Origin: Polystyrenella longa
Lineage (GTDB): Bacteria; Planctomycetota; Planctomycetia; Planctomycetales; Planctomycetaceae
Direction of reading: 5' to 3'
NCBI RefSeq assembly: GCF_007750395.1
Contig: NZ_CP036281.1
Location: 3,991,001 to 4,055,000 of the forward strand
DNA: 64,000 nt
Shown here: in pieces, positions 18,611-28,037 of the stretch
Layout: every line of letters begins with the position of its first letter
Position numbering within the stretch: position 1 is the first letter of the stretch
Position numbers and translations under genes: made by a program
The notes under the pieces: model-generated
Seen by the model: only the letters and a program-made list of their open reading frames with translations
Told to the model about the DNA's origin: nothing
Databases searched by the model: none

Positions 18611-19231
18611 ATGTCTCTCTATTTAATGCCAGTCGGCGAAGGACGCCGCATCCCGATCAAAAAAACGGTCGTCTTCATCGGTCGCCATCCCGACTGCGAT
18701 GTCGTTCTGTCTAAGAGTCTGAAAGTCTCGCGACGCCACTGTTGTCTGGCTCTTGTTAACAACAAGCTCATGATCCGCGACCTCGGCAGTACTAACGGAG
18801 TCCACGTCAACGGACGCCGTATCAAACGGGAAGAAGTTCTGAGACTGGGTGACGAACTGGTCGTCGGCGATGTTGCCTTTATTCTGAAAGCACGACAGTC
18901 CGATGCCGACGCTCCTGTCGAAGATATCGAAACCGATATCCACGCTGCCAATGCGACCAACCTCGATCAAATTGAGGAGCATCTGCAACAGCGCGATCAA
19001 AGTCACGACCAACACAATAACGATCCCGAAGAAGATCCACTTCAAGTAAAATTAAACGAAGTGGATCCTGATAAATCTCGCCTGACCAAAGCCCCCCCTT
19101 CTTCCCCGGCTGATCTCTCCGCCGAAGAAAGTCAGGAACTTCAGGAACGCTCCATCTACGAAATGAACGAAGATGAGGTGAAGAGCGACAATCAGAAATA
19201 CCATCCGGAAGATTCTTCGATTTTCAAATAA
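18611..19231 (+). CDS. FHA-domain protein
   Basis: 206 residues. An N-terminal forkhead-associated domain (about 18-95) binds phosphothreonine peptides: FIGRHPDCDVVLS, VSRRHCCL and LGSTNGVHVNG give the conserved Gly-Arg, Ser, His and Asn-Gly. The remaining 110 residues are charged, rich in Asp/Glu/Gln/Ser and probably disordered (DQSHDQHNNDPEEDP). No membrane segment. AAGG lies before the ATG. No kinase gene is nearby, so the Ser/Thr kinase partner must be elsewhere. Signalling adaptor role is inferred from the domain. Confidence 0.9.
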   Translation: MSLYLMPVGEGRRIPIKKTVVFIGRHPDCDVVLSKSLKVSRRHCCLALVNNKLMIRDLGSTNGVHVNGRRIKREEVLRLGDELVVGDVAFILKARQSDADAPVEDIETDIHAANATNLDQIEEHLQQRDQSHDQHNNDPEEDPLQVKLNEVDPDKSRLTKAPPSSPADLSAEESQELQERSIYEMNEDEVKSDNQKYHPEDSSIFK

Positions 19232-19431
19232 TCAGTTCGAGTCCCGTGACCTGCTACTCCTCTTCCTGCGCCGCACAGCTCTCGCTGTCCCCCTTCGATT
19301 TCCGAAAGCGTGGACAATCTGTATACTGTGCGTAACGTCGCTTTGCTTTCCGTATTCGGTTGCAACGTAATTCTACATTTTGCCTATTTTCGTTCAGTCT
19401 TCCCGTCCGAATCGATATTAAAAGGAACACC

Positions 19432-20817
19432 ATGCCGACCACTCTGGCTGATTTTCAAAAAGTCGAACAATACTTGACTGACCACCAGAATGATTTCATC
19501 GAAACGTTAAAAACGTTTCTGCGTATTGAATCAGTGAGTGCCGATTCCAAATTCATCCCTGAAATCAAACGAGGTGCAGAATTCGTTGAAAAGCAACTAA
19601 CTTCTGCTGGTCTGGAAACGAAGATCTACGAAACAGCCGGGCATCCAATTGTTTACGGCAGCTGGTTGAAAGCGGAAGGCGCCCCGACAGTCATGGTCTA
19701 CGGCCATTACGACGTTCAACCTGCCGATCCATACGACCTCTGGAAAACTCCCCCTTTTGATCCTGATATTCGCGAAGGTCACATTTACGCCCGAGGAGCC
19801 ACTGACGACAAAGGTCAAATGATGACCCACGTCAACTCGGTCGCCAGTTGGCTTAAAGTCGTGGGATCGCTACCCGTGAATGTGAAGTTTGTCATCGAAG
19901 GTGAAGAAGAAGTCGGTAGTGACAATCTCGATAAGTTCCTGAGTGAACATCAGGAAATGCTTCAATGCGATGTCGCCGTCGTCAGTGATACCAGCCAGTT
20001 CGCCCCGGGCGTTCCTGCGATCACTTATGCGTTGCGAGGAATTACGGCCTGCGAGCTGAAACTGACAGGTCCCGGCCAGGACCTGCACAGCGGCCTCTTC
20101 GGGGGATCCGTCGCTAACCCGGCCAATATCATCGCCCGGCTTGTCGCCAGTTTGCATAATGCCGAAGGGCAGGTGCAGATCCCTGGATTCTACGACGACG
20201 TCCTTCCGTTAAGTGAGCAGGAACGGAACGGATTTGCCAACCTTCCATTCGATGAACCTGCTTTATTCAAAGCACTTGGAGTTTCCGAAGGTTACGGTGA
20301 GGCTGGCTTCACGACTCTCGAACGCCGTTGGGCACGCCCAACCTGCGACGTCAACGGGATCTGGAGTGGCTATCAGGGAGAAGGCCCCAAGACGATCGTC
20401 CCTTCGATTGCAGGTGTCAAAATCAGTTGTCGCCTGGTCCCGAATCAGGATCCCGAAAAAATTAACAGTTCTCTAGAATCTTTTCTGCGCGAGCTGTGTC
20501 CTGCCAGCGTCGACTTCCAATACAAGCAATATCACAGCTGTGGTGGATTAGTATTTGACACCGATAGTGGCTGGATGAAATCAGCCGGAATCGCAATTGA
20601 ACATGCCTTCGGCGTTTCACCCGTTTTCATCCGCGAAGGAGGCTCAATTCCCGTTGTCTCGACCTTTAAGGAAATTCTGGGAGTCGATACACTCCTGTTG
20701 GGCTGGGGACAGAGTACGGATAATTTGCACAGTCCCAACGAAAGATTCAGCCTGGAAGGCTACCGTCAGGGAACGCTGGCTTCGGCCCGCCTCTGGCAGG
20801 AACTTGCCAATCTGTAA
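19432..20817 (+). CDS. M20 family dipeptidase/deacylase
   Basis: 461 residues from the ATG at 19432, chosen because AAAGGAA sits 6 bases before it; an upstream in-frame extension to 19360 has no such site. Zinc-dependent peptidase of the M20 (CNDP/PepV-like) group, cytoplasmic. Seen: metal ligands in VYGHYDVQP (His) and ARGATDDKG (Asp), the catalytic Glu pair in EGEEEVGS, and a dimerisation domain with DLHSGLFGG. A final zinc-ligand His lies in TDNLHSPNE. Exact substrate is not evident. Followed 73 bases later by serS. Confidence 0.92.
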   Translation: MPTTLADFQKVEQYLTDHQNDFIETLKTFLRIESVSADSKFIPEIKRGAEFVEKQLTSAGLETKIYETAGHPIVYGSWLKAEGAPTVMVYGHYDVQPADPYDLWKTPPFDPDIREGHIYARGATDDKGQMMTHVNSVASWLKVVGSLPVNVKFVIEGEEEVGSDNLDKFLSEHQEMLQCDVAVVSDTSQFAPGVPAITYALRGITACELKLTGPGQDLHSGLFGGSVANPANIIARLVASLHNAEGQVQIPGFYDDVLPLSEQERNGFANLPFDEPALFKALGVSEGYGEAGFTTLERRWARPTCDVNGIWSGYQGEGPKTIVPSIAGVKISCRLVPNQDPEKINSSLESFLRELCPASVDFQYKQYHSCGGLVFDTDSGWMKSAGIAIEHAFGVSPVFIREGGSIPVVSTFKEILGVDTLLLGWGQSTDNLHSPNERFSLEGYRQGTLASARLWQELANL

Positions 20818-20890
20818 CCTGATCGACTTCAAATCGATTCCTCCCCACACTTAACCAGCAGATACCCCAACAGACAGACGGACCACATTC

Positions 20891-22171
20891 ATGCTCGATT
20901 TGCAATACATCCTGGAAAACCGCGACGCCGTTGAACAAAACTGCGAAGACCGGGGCGTGAAGGTCAATCTGGATCGCTTAATCGAACTGGACGGACATCG
21001 CCGCCAGCATATTCAAGCGGGAGACGAGCTTCGTCGTGAGCAGAAAGAGACTTCCGGTGGCATTCCCAAAGCCAAAGATAATGACGAACGTCAAAAACTG
21101 ATTGCCAAGGGGAAAGAACTTCGCGAACAGATCAATGCGATCGAAGCCAAACAAAAAGAAGTCGAAACAGAACTGCGAATATTGCAGGGTGACATCCCCA
21201 ACATGACTCACCCCGACGCTCCGGTCGGGAAGACCGAAGACGACAGCAAAGTCGTTCGTACATGGGGTGAGAGACCCAACTTCGATTTCGAACCTCTCGA
21301 TCATGTCTCGCTGGCCGAGAAGCACGATCTCATTGATTTTGAAGCAGGAGGTCGCGTTGCCGGTCACGGTTTCTACTATCTCAAAAACGAAGCCGTCATG
21401 CTCGAACTGGCGCTGATTCAATACGCCGTCGAAAGAGTCCGCGCAGCGGGCTTCACGATTATGACGACACCCGACCTGGCTCGGAATGATGTACTGGAAG
21501 GGATCGGTTTCAACCCACGCGGAAGCGAGACTCAGATTTACTCGGTCGACAACACCGACCTGAGCCTCGTCGCGACAGCAGAAATCACCTTGGGCGGAGC
21601 CGAAAAAGACCAGATGATGGATATCGAGCAGTTGCCCCAATTACGCGCCGGTATCTCTCACTGTTTCCGCACCGAAGCGGGTGCACATGGCCGGGCAACA
21701 CGCGGAATCTACAGGGTCCATCAATTCACCAAAGTGGAGATGTTTGCGTTCGCTGCCCCTGATTCCGCTGAATCAGATGCCATTCACGAGAAGATCGTCG
21801 GCATTGAAGAAGAAATCTTCCAGGGCCTCGGGCTGCATTATCAGGTCATCGATACTGCTACGGGCGACTTGGGTGGACCTGCCTACCGTAAATACGACCT
21901 CGAAGCCTGGATGCCAGGAAGGGGCGAAGGGGGAAGTTACGGAGAAGTCACTTCCGCTTCAAACTGCACCGACTACCAGGCCCGCCGCCTGGGAATTCGC
22001 TGTAAAAACCCGAACGAAAAAGGGACCAAGTTTGTCCATACTCTTAACGGAACTGCCGTTGCTGTAACACGAGCTTTGATTGCCGTTCTGGAAAACAACC
22101 AGCAAGCCGACGGCTCGATCAAAATTCCAGAAGTCCTGCAGAAATGGGTCGGGCAGGAAAAGATTGGTTAA
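20891..22171 (+). CDS. serS: Seryl-tRNA synthetase
   Basis: 426 residues, standard length. Charges tRNA-Ser (and tRNA-Sec). The N-terminal 105 residues form the antiparallel coiled-coil tRNA-binding arm. Class II motif 2 is FRTEAGAHGRATRGIYRVHQF and motif 3 lies in GRGEGGSYGEVTSASNCTDYQ with the C-terminal Arg. TAEITL for serine recognition is present. No T-box leader can fit in the short 73-base gap upstream. Confidence 0.97.
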   Translation: MLDLQYILENRDAVEQNCEDRGVKVNLDRLIELDGHRRQHIQAGDELRREQKETSGGIPKAKDNDERQKLIAKGKELREQINAIEAKQKEVETELRILQGDIPNMTHPDAPVGKTEDDSKVVRTWGERPNFDFEPLDHVSLAEKHDLIDFEAGGRVAGHGFYYLKNEAVMLELALIQYAVERVRAAGFTIMTTPDLARNDVLEGIGFNPRGSETQIYSVDNTDLSLVATAEITLGGAEKDQMMDIEQLPQLRAGISHCFRTEAGAHGRATRGIYRVHQFTKVEMFAFAAPDSAESDAIHEKIVGIEEEIFQGLGLHYQVIDTATGDLGGPAYRKYDLEAWMPGRGEGGSYGEVTSASNCTDYQARRLGIRCKNPNEKGTKFVHTLNGTAVAVTRALIAVLENNQQADGSIKIPEVLQKWVGQEKIG

Positions 22172-22289
22172 TCCTTCTTCTTGAACCCATCCCGAAACCC
22201 GGTTGTGGCTGTCATAGAACTTCCAAAACCAAGATGAATGTGACCCACCAGAGGGTTTCAGAAGATCCTATCGTTGACCACGAGATAAA

Positions 22290-23372
22290 ATGTCCCCATT
22301 CCCGGAACAACCAATATTCCCCGAACCGCTGCACTACGGTCCGCTGAAACTCCCTTCGCGGTATCTGCTATCACCGCTGGCGGGGTTCACGAACCTGTCG
22401 TTTCGGCGCGTCATCCGTGAAATTGGGGGCGTAGGACTGGCGACGACCGACCTGGTCAATGCGCGGGGACTGCTGGAGGGAAGTCGCCGTTCCCTGCAAA
22501 TGATTGAATCCCATCCAACTGATCGCCCTTTCGCCGTTCAGATCTTCGGAAGCGACCCCATCGCCATGCGGGACGTCGCCATCTTCCTTGAACAGCGCGG
22601 TATCGATACCATCGACATCAACATGGGTTGTCCCGTCAACAGGATTGTGAAAGGGGGAGCCGGTGCCAGCATGATGTGCTCGGTCGACAAAACAGTCGCC
22701 CTCGTTCAAGGAGTCGTCGAAGCAGTCTCCATTCCGGTGACCGTTAAGATGCGACTTGGTTGGGATGATTCCCAGCTTTCCGCTCCGTTCTTCTCCCGAG
22801 AGTTCGAACAAGTAGGAGTCGCCGCAGTCGCTATCCATGGCCGTACCCGGGAACAAGGTTTCAGCGGTTCCGTCAACCGGGATGGCATTCGAAAAGTGGT
22901 CGAAGCGGTCGACAAAATCCCCGTCATTGGCAACGGAGATGTTCTGAACATTGAGGATGCCGCGACCATGCTGCGCGAAACGGGCTGTCATGGGGTTTCC
23001 ATCGGTCGGGGGGCTCTGGCTAACCCATGGATCTTCCGTCAACTATCCCAATGGGAAACCACAGGTCAGTACGACTCACCCGGTAACTTCGAAGAACGCC
23101 TCTCCCTGATGATGCGACAGTTCGGTTACCTCGAAGAACAACACGGTATTAAGCATGCGTTGATCGCGTTCCGGAAGATGGGCCATTGGTACCTGAAAGG
23201 GATGCGGGTCAAACCGGTTCATCGACATGAGTTTCAGATGTGCAAAACCCGCGAAGAGCTAATGACAATTCTCCAGAAGATTTCCGAGCTTGGCCCCAAT
23301 GGTGGCACGAAAACGGGATTACTCCCCGACATGCACGTCCCTGTCCCCTCGGGAGCCGTAGAACGCTGGTAA
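22290..23372 (+). CDS. dus: tRNA-dihydrouridine synthase (DusB-like)
   Basis: 360 residues. FMN/NADPH enzyme reducing uridines in the tRNA D-loop. TIM-barrel hallmarks: SPLAGFTNLSFR near 28-39, the catalytic-cysteine motif NMGCPVNRIVKGGAG with Cys114, KMRLGWD, AIHGRTREQGF, GNGDV and GRGALANPWIF. C-terminal helical tRNA-binding domain from about 260. The ATG at 22290 precedes an N-terminal Pro-rich stretch. Convergent with the CBS-protein gene, only 26 bases apart, with no obvious terminator. Confidence 0.93.
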   Translation: MSPFPEQPIFPEPLHYGPLKLPSRYLLSPLAGFTNLSFRRVIREIGGVGLATTDLVNARGLLEGSRRSLQMIESHPTDRPFAVQIFGSDPIAMRDVAIFLEQRGIDTIDINMGCPVNRIVKGGAGASMMCSVDKTVALVQGVVEAVSIPVTVKMRLGWDDSQLSAPFFSREFEQVGVAAVAIHGRTREQGFSGSVNRDGIRKVVEAVDKIPVIGNGDVLNIEDAATMLRETGCHGVSIGRGALANPWIFRQLSQWETTGQYDSPGNFEERLSLMMRQFGYLEEQHGIKHALIAFRKMGHWYLKGMRVKPVHRHEFQMCKTREELMTILQKISELGPNGGTKTGLLPDMHVPVPSGAVERW

Positions 23373-23398
23373 TTCATCATCTAAAGCCTGCCGAAAAC

Positions 23399-24697
23399 CT
23401 AATCGACGGGTAGTTCTGGATGATGCTGAGAGACTTCGATCCTGACTTTATTAATTTTCCGTTGATCGACTTCCAGGATTGTAAATTGCAGGTGGTTCCA
23501 ACTGAGAACTTCATTCTGCGTAGGCACCCGGTTGAGAATGGTCAGGATAAACCCGCCAATGGTATCATAGTCCCCTTCTTCGGGAATCTTGTAGCCGAAC
23601 TGCTCGTTCACGTCATCAATATGTAACCGGGGATCGAGTTCGACGACGGTTTCGGAAATAATCTCGAACCCGCTTGCTTCTTCTTCGTCGTATTCGTCGT
23701 CAATTTCACCGACGATCTCTTCCAGAATGTCTTCCATACAGACCAGGCCAGCCACTCCGCCGTATTCGTCGACGACGATAGCGATATGGATACGCTCCTT
23801 CTTCATCGTCTCCAACAGCGTATTGATGCCCGTAGTCTCGGGAACATACAGCGGTTGCCGAACCAGCTTCTTTAGTGAAAATCGGTCTGCTTTTTCAGGA
23901 GTGACTTTCAACAGGTCTTTTGCGTAAAGAATCCCGATGATGTCGTCCGTGGAGTCGCCGATGATCGGAATACGCGAATGCCCTGCCTCAACCACCTGGC
24001 GTCGTGTTTCTTCCAGCGAGCCATCGACGTGGATGCAGTCCATGTCAGTTCTTGGGGTCATAATTGAAGATGTATCCTGTTCGGCCATCTCCATGACCCG
24101 ATACATCATCGTTCCCGCATTGTCCTCCAGAACGCCTTCTCTCTGGCCTTCATCTATGACCGATTGTAATTCTTCCGCAATCGTTTCCGAGTCGGACTGA
24201 GCCGGTTCCTGTTGACCTGCGAGCCGGTGAATTAGTTTGTTCGCCGATTCCGCGAAGAGCACGAAGGGTTTACCCAGAACCAGCATTGGACCGAGAATCG
24301 TCCAACTGTGGTACAGAATAATCTCGCCTGCGACTCTGGCCGTAGACCAGGGAATGATAATCAGCCCCAGGAATAAACCCAGGAACACGAGAACGAGTTC
24401 GGTAATCCAAAGAGCTGTATCGGAAGCAGTCTCTTTTCCCATAGAGGAAAAGAAGTTGCTCTGGTTAAACAGTGAAAGGGCGAAGAATGAAGCCAATAGC
24501 AACACGAGATCGACCAGAATCAGCACCTGGTCCTGCTTTTTGAGGATATCACCGAATCGAGAAGTTTTATTCTTCTTTTCGCAGATCGCTTCCAGTCGGC
24601 TCCGTGAAAAATCATGCAGCGTATAGCGGACCATAAGGAGCCAGAAGGCTGCAATTCCCCAGCAGGTGAGCAATGCGGACCAGTAGAAGAGCGACAA
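23399..24697 (-). CDS. CorC/HlyC-type membrane protein with CBS pair
   Basis: 432 residues. N-terminal DUF21-like membrane part with hydrophobic segments at about 5-25, 58-78, 92-118 and 125-150. Then a CBS pair (about 200-325; MTPRTDMDCI, EAGHSRIPI, VVDEYGGVAGLV) and a C-terminal CorC/HlyC transporter-associated domain with EEGDYDTIGGFIL. Divalent cation efflux or homeostasis is the family guess. The start codon is TTG, supported by CTGGAG 7 bases upstream; the next ATG would cut the first membrane segment. It is the last gene of phoH-pgpH-ybeY on the same strand, 21 bases after ybeY. Confidence 0.9.
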   Translation of the reverse strand: MSLFYWSALLTCWGIAAFWLLMVRYTLHDFSRSRLEAICEKKNKTSRFGDILKKQDQVLILVDLVLLLASFFALSLFNQSNFFSSMGKETASDTALWITELVLVFLGLFLGLIIIPWSTARVAGEIILYHSWTILGPMLVLGKPFVLFAESANKLIHRLAGQQEPAQSDSETIAEELQSVIDEGQREGVLEDNAGTMMYRVMEMAEQDTSSIMTPRTDMDCIHVDGSLEETRRQVVEAGHSRIPIIGDSTDDIIGILYAKDLLKVTPEKADRFSLKKLVRQPLYVPETTGINTLLETMKKERIHIAIVVDEYGGVAGLVCMEDILEEIVGEIDDEYDEEEASGFEIISETVVELDPRLHIDDVNEQFGYKIPEEGDYDTIGGFILTILNRVPTQNEVLSWNHLQFTILEVDQRKINKVRIEVSQHHPELPVD

Positions 24698-24704
24698 GTA
24701 TTTG

Positions 24705-24710
24705 CTCCAG
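24705..24710 (-). promoter_or_regulatory. Ribosome-binding site deciding a TTG start
   Basis: CTGGAG on the minus strand, 7 bases before TTG at 24697. No ATG is near, so this site fixes the start of the CBS protein. Confidence 0.65.
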
Positions 24711-24718
24711 ATTTCAAG

Positions 24719-25204
24719 TTATTCGTTAGGGGTCGAGGCGGGGAGCTCCAGCCCGCACAATGTGAGCACAGCTTGTTCGCGTTCTCGCATGAGCATCCGC
24801 TCCTCGTCGGTGAGGTCATCATATCCAAGCAGATGTAATATACCGTGGATCAGGTAGAGGATAAACTCATTTTCAGCACTCCATTTATATTCGGGCGCTC
24901 TTTCGATCGCCATTTCGGTGCTAATGATCAATTCTCCCTCGATTCGTTTGCCAGCTCCCCTCCGGGGACTGTCCAAAACCTCGAGCTGCTCTTCTTCCAG
25001 CAGAAAACTGAGCACATCCGTGTCGTAATCGTGGTTCAGGTACTGAATATTCAATTCCCGGAGTGTCGGATTGTCGACGAGAACCAGGCTGATCTCCGCG
25101 GCGGCGACCTGCTCTTCGTTTAGCAGCAGATGCACGACCTTCTCAAGTTCCGATTCATTCACCGGCAGCAATTCCTGCTGATTGGCGATGTCCAACTGGT
25201 ACAT
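24719..25204 (-). CDS. ybeY: Endoribonuclease YbeY (rRNA maturation factor)
   Basis: 161 residues from the ATG at 25204; a TTG at 25240 is a less likely alternative. Zinc-dependent factor for 16S rRNA 3'-end maturation and ribosome quality control. Family features: LNxxYLNHDYDTDVLSF (51-67), GELIIS and the HGILHLLGYD metal motif. Odd: the canonical H-x3-H-x5-H ends in Asp here (His120, His124, Asp130), so the third zinc ligand is changed. Located between pgpH and the CBS protein, the conserved order for this cluster. Confidence 0.94.
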   Translation of the reverse strand: MYQLDIANQQELLPVNESELEKVVHLLLNEEQVAAAEISLVLVDNPTLRELNIQYLNHDYDTDVLSFLLEEEQLEVLDSPRRGAGKRIEGELIISTEMAIERAPEYKWSAENEFILYLIHGILHLLGYDDLTDEERMLMREREQAVLTLCGLELPASTPNE

Positions 25205-25240
25205 AGTAAAAAACGTATTCCTCTGGAACTGTCGTTCCAA

Positions 25241-27634
25241 TCAGTCCGCTTTCGTTTCGGGATATTTAATACGACCGTGATAGATACCAATCAGTGATTT
25301 CGTCAAGGAAGTCTGAATTTTATTTATTTCAGTGAGCGTCAAGCCAGAGCTGTTAAACTGCCCATCTTTCAACTTTTTCATCGTGATTGCGTCTACCAGA
25401 GACTCGATACGTTTTGGTGTTGGATCGGTCAGTGAACGGCTTGCGCTTTCGACAGAGTCCGCCAGCATCATTACTCCCGCTTCACGGCTCTGAGGTCTGG
25501 GGCCAGGATAGCGAAAGCTCGATTCCGAGACTTCTTCATCCTGTTCCGGATCCTGCTCGGCATTTTCCTTGGCACGGTGATAGAAGTATTCAACCAACGT
25601 CGTTCCGTGATGCTGTTCAATAAAGTCGATCAATTGGGGAGGAAGGTGATGTTTCCGTGCAAGATCGACGCCATCTTTCACGTGCCCGATAATAATCAAC
25701 GTACTCATCGAAGGGGACAAATTGTCATGTCGACTCGTCTGTCCCGCATTCATGTTTTCAATAAAGTACTCTGGTTTCAGCATTTTACCAATGTCGTGGA
25801 AATAGGCCCCAACCCTAACCAGGAGACCATTCGCGCCAATCTGTTCGGCAGCGGTTTCACCAATACTTGCGACATTGATGGAGTGGTTATATGTCCCCGG
25901 AGCCCGGCGAACCAACTCGTTCAATAACGGATGAGAAGGGTCGGACATCTCCAGCAGGCTGATATTCGTAACGACACCGAAAGTCGACTCAATGAAGGGA
26001 AGACTTCCAGCTACCACATATCCCGCCACCAGACACCATGCCGAACATTTTAGACTTTGCAGGTACCGATTGGGATTGAAGAAGAGTTGTGTTATGGAAT
26101 CGGAACCGAGAATGGCAATTCCCCAGTAGACGATGAAAGCAACCACAGCCGCCAGAAACCCGACCTTAATCAAGGTAAGTCGAGAAGGCACTTTGGAAAG
26201 GGGGATAATCGCAGTTGCCGCGACCGACATGAGGAGTATGAATTGCTTCAAATCGTTCGTCGTAGAAACGACAATGATCAAAGCGACGGCAAAACTGACG
26301 ATCGTGGCAAGCATTTGGTCATAGACGATGCAGAGAATCATCACTGCTACCAGGAAGGGAATATACTCTGCCCGCCAGGGATCGGCAGAAAAATACCGAG
26401 CGAGAAAGATCGTCAATACAATCACGGTCAAAAAGACAGACAGTTTTCCTGCAGAACCGACGAGTCGTGGATAGTTCTTGGCGAGAAAGCTTCCCATCAG
26501 AATCACCAGCACGGAGATCAGTAATGTCACTGTGAAGAAGCGAACCAGCTTTCTCTGTGGAGAGCTGTATTTATAAATCGTTTCCTGCTCGGACTGTAAC
26601 AGTTCTAAGGTGACCGCATCGATTTCGCTACGGGGTGGTAACAACACCGTTCCCGCGAGGTATTTAATGGTCACTTCCGGGGTCGATTTACGTGCTTCAT
26701 TCATCTGTTGCTGCGTAAGTTGTTCGGAGTACGTTAACGTCGGTTTCATTTGCACGGACAACCAATGTTCGACGTAAGGTCGAATCTGCGATAACTGTCC
26801 AAAGCTCGACCATTTTCTTCCCAGACGACCTGACTCACGTAAGGCATAACTTAGAAGAACGTCCTGGGCGGGGACGATTTCAACTTCTTCTTCCTCCTCA
26901 CTGCTCAAAGGGGTAACCAGAGCGACTTCCCGACTGTAATTCGGTGTAAGTACTTTTAGCTCATCCGCGTTTACGATCCCCAGTTCGGTCAGGGGATCCA
27001 GAAACAAGCGGAACTCCTCGGTCACTTCTTCCAATACAACCAACGGGGGCTGTCCTGCACTCGCAGCAAGTTCCGGATCGGGAGCCAGTGTCAGAGCCTG
27101 TTTCAATTGTTGGAATTTCGTTTCGACTTTCGCCGCCGGAGGAGTGGTGCTGGTCCCTGCTTCCGGAACCAGACCTTCCGTATTCTCGGGAAGCGCTACC
27201 GGCGTATCCGTGATATCCAACCCAAAAGCGGATTGTACTTCGGAAGTCAGATCCGCCTGTTTTTCAGCTTCGAGTATGGCGCGAAGATCTAGCGTGAACT
27301 GCTGCAGAGTCTGTTGCAATGCATTTGGTTTTCGCAAGTAATAGAGCGGCACCTTCTGGGCCCGTTCTTCCTGCTCCTGTCTTGTTTCAAAACTGTCGAC
27401 CCGTTCGAAATCAATTCGGGACAGGATCCCCTGTGGGACTGTTTCCCCCAAACGATAAGTAAAAGGGGCCCGCCAGGCTTCTACCGTGACGGACAGAACC
27501 AGAATCGCCACCACCATCGCCAGCAACCGGAGCAAAAAGCTCTCGTTGCTGAAGATTCGATCCAACCGTTCCTTCCACGACTCTGTCGTTTTGAAATTGC
27601 TGGTCCGAGTTCGTTTTGCTCCAAAGAGCGCCAT
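25241..27634 (-). CDS. pgpH: 7TM-HD family phosphohydrolase (PgpH-like)
   Basis: 797 residues from the ATG at 27634. One membrane segment (about 37-57) is followed by a long extracytoplasmic 7TMR-HDED domain (60-370), seven membrane segments (about 370-560) and a cytoplasmic HD domain (about 580-740) with NHSINVA, YFHDIGK near residue 612, and IEQHHGTTLVEYFY. The family degrades cyclic di-AMP; that substrate is known for Listeria PgpH and inferred here. It ends next to ybeY. A 403-base gap to phoH suggests its own promoter. Confidence 0.93.
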   Translation of the reverse strand: MALFGAKRTRTSNFKTTESWKERLDRIFSNESFLLRLLAMVVAILVLSVTVEAWRAPFTYRLGETVPQGILSRIDFERVDSFETRQEQEERAQKVPLYYLRKPNALQQTLQQFTLDLRAILEAEKQADLTSEVQSAFGLDITDTPVALPENTEGLVPEAGTSTTPPAAKVETKFQQLKQALTLAPDPELAASAGQPPLVVLEEVTEEFRLFLDPLTELGIVNADELKVLTPNYSREVALVTPLSSEEEEEVEIVPAQDVLLSYALRESGRLGRKWSSFGQLSQIRPYVEHWLSVQMKPTLTYSEQLTQQQMNEARKSTPEVTIKYLAGTVLLPPRSEIDAVTLELLQSEQETIYKYSSPQRKLVRFFTVTLLISVLVILMGSFLAKNYPRLVGSAGKLSVFLTVIVLTIFLARYFSADPWRAEYIPFLVAVMILCIVYDQMLATIVSFAVALIIVVSTTNDLKQFILLMSVAATAIIPLSKVPSRLTLIKVGFLAAVVAFIVYWGIAILGSDSITQLFFNPNRYLQSLKCSAWCLVAGYVVAGSLPFIESTFGVVTNISLLEMSDPSHPLLNELVRRAPGTYNHSINVASIGETAAEQIGANGLLVRVGAYFHDIGKMLKPEYFIENMNAGQTSRHDNLSPSMSTLIIIGHVKDGVDLARKHHLPPQLIDFIEQHHGTTLVEYFYHRAKENAEQDPEQDEEVSESSFRYPGPRPQSREAGVMMLADSVESASRSLTDPTPKRIESLVDAITMKKLKDGQFNSSGLTLTEINKIQTSLTKSLIGIYHGRIKYPETKAD

Positions 27635-28037
27635 AATGATGACTTTTAGGTGAACAGAAAGGGAAAGGAGAGGGGCACGCAAAGGAGACCCGACGCCCTG
27701 AATAATCTCGGCGGAGGGCTCGCACTACCGCTGAATATTGAAGAAATCGCTTTCATCAATAAACGGCAAGCTGCGTAAATCCTAGATGGGGCTCTTGAGA
27801 CAGATAGTCCAGTTCCCGTTGCAGATTGGAGAAGAAGAAAAAGAGGTCATCGCCAGACAGACTATACACCCGACTACATTAGTAAATAAACCGTAGCAGA
27901 ACGAATTGCCCCCTTGAAAGTTCACGAGAGTATTTTACAACCAGCGAACCTACAAAAATAGCATAACTGAATCGGTGTACCATATACAATCTGGGAACCG
28001 ACTCGACTGCCGCCGTACCCAAATTCGAAAATAGCGG
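27635..28037. other. Gap between phoH and pgpH
   Basis: 403 bases between same-strand genes of a normally tight cluster. No open frame of coding character, RNA or repeat was found. It probably contains a promoter for pgpH-ybeY-CBS. Confidence 0.45.
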
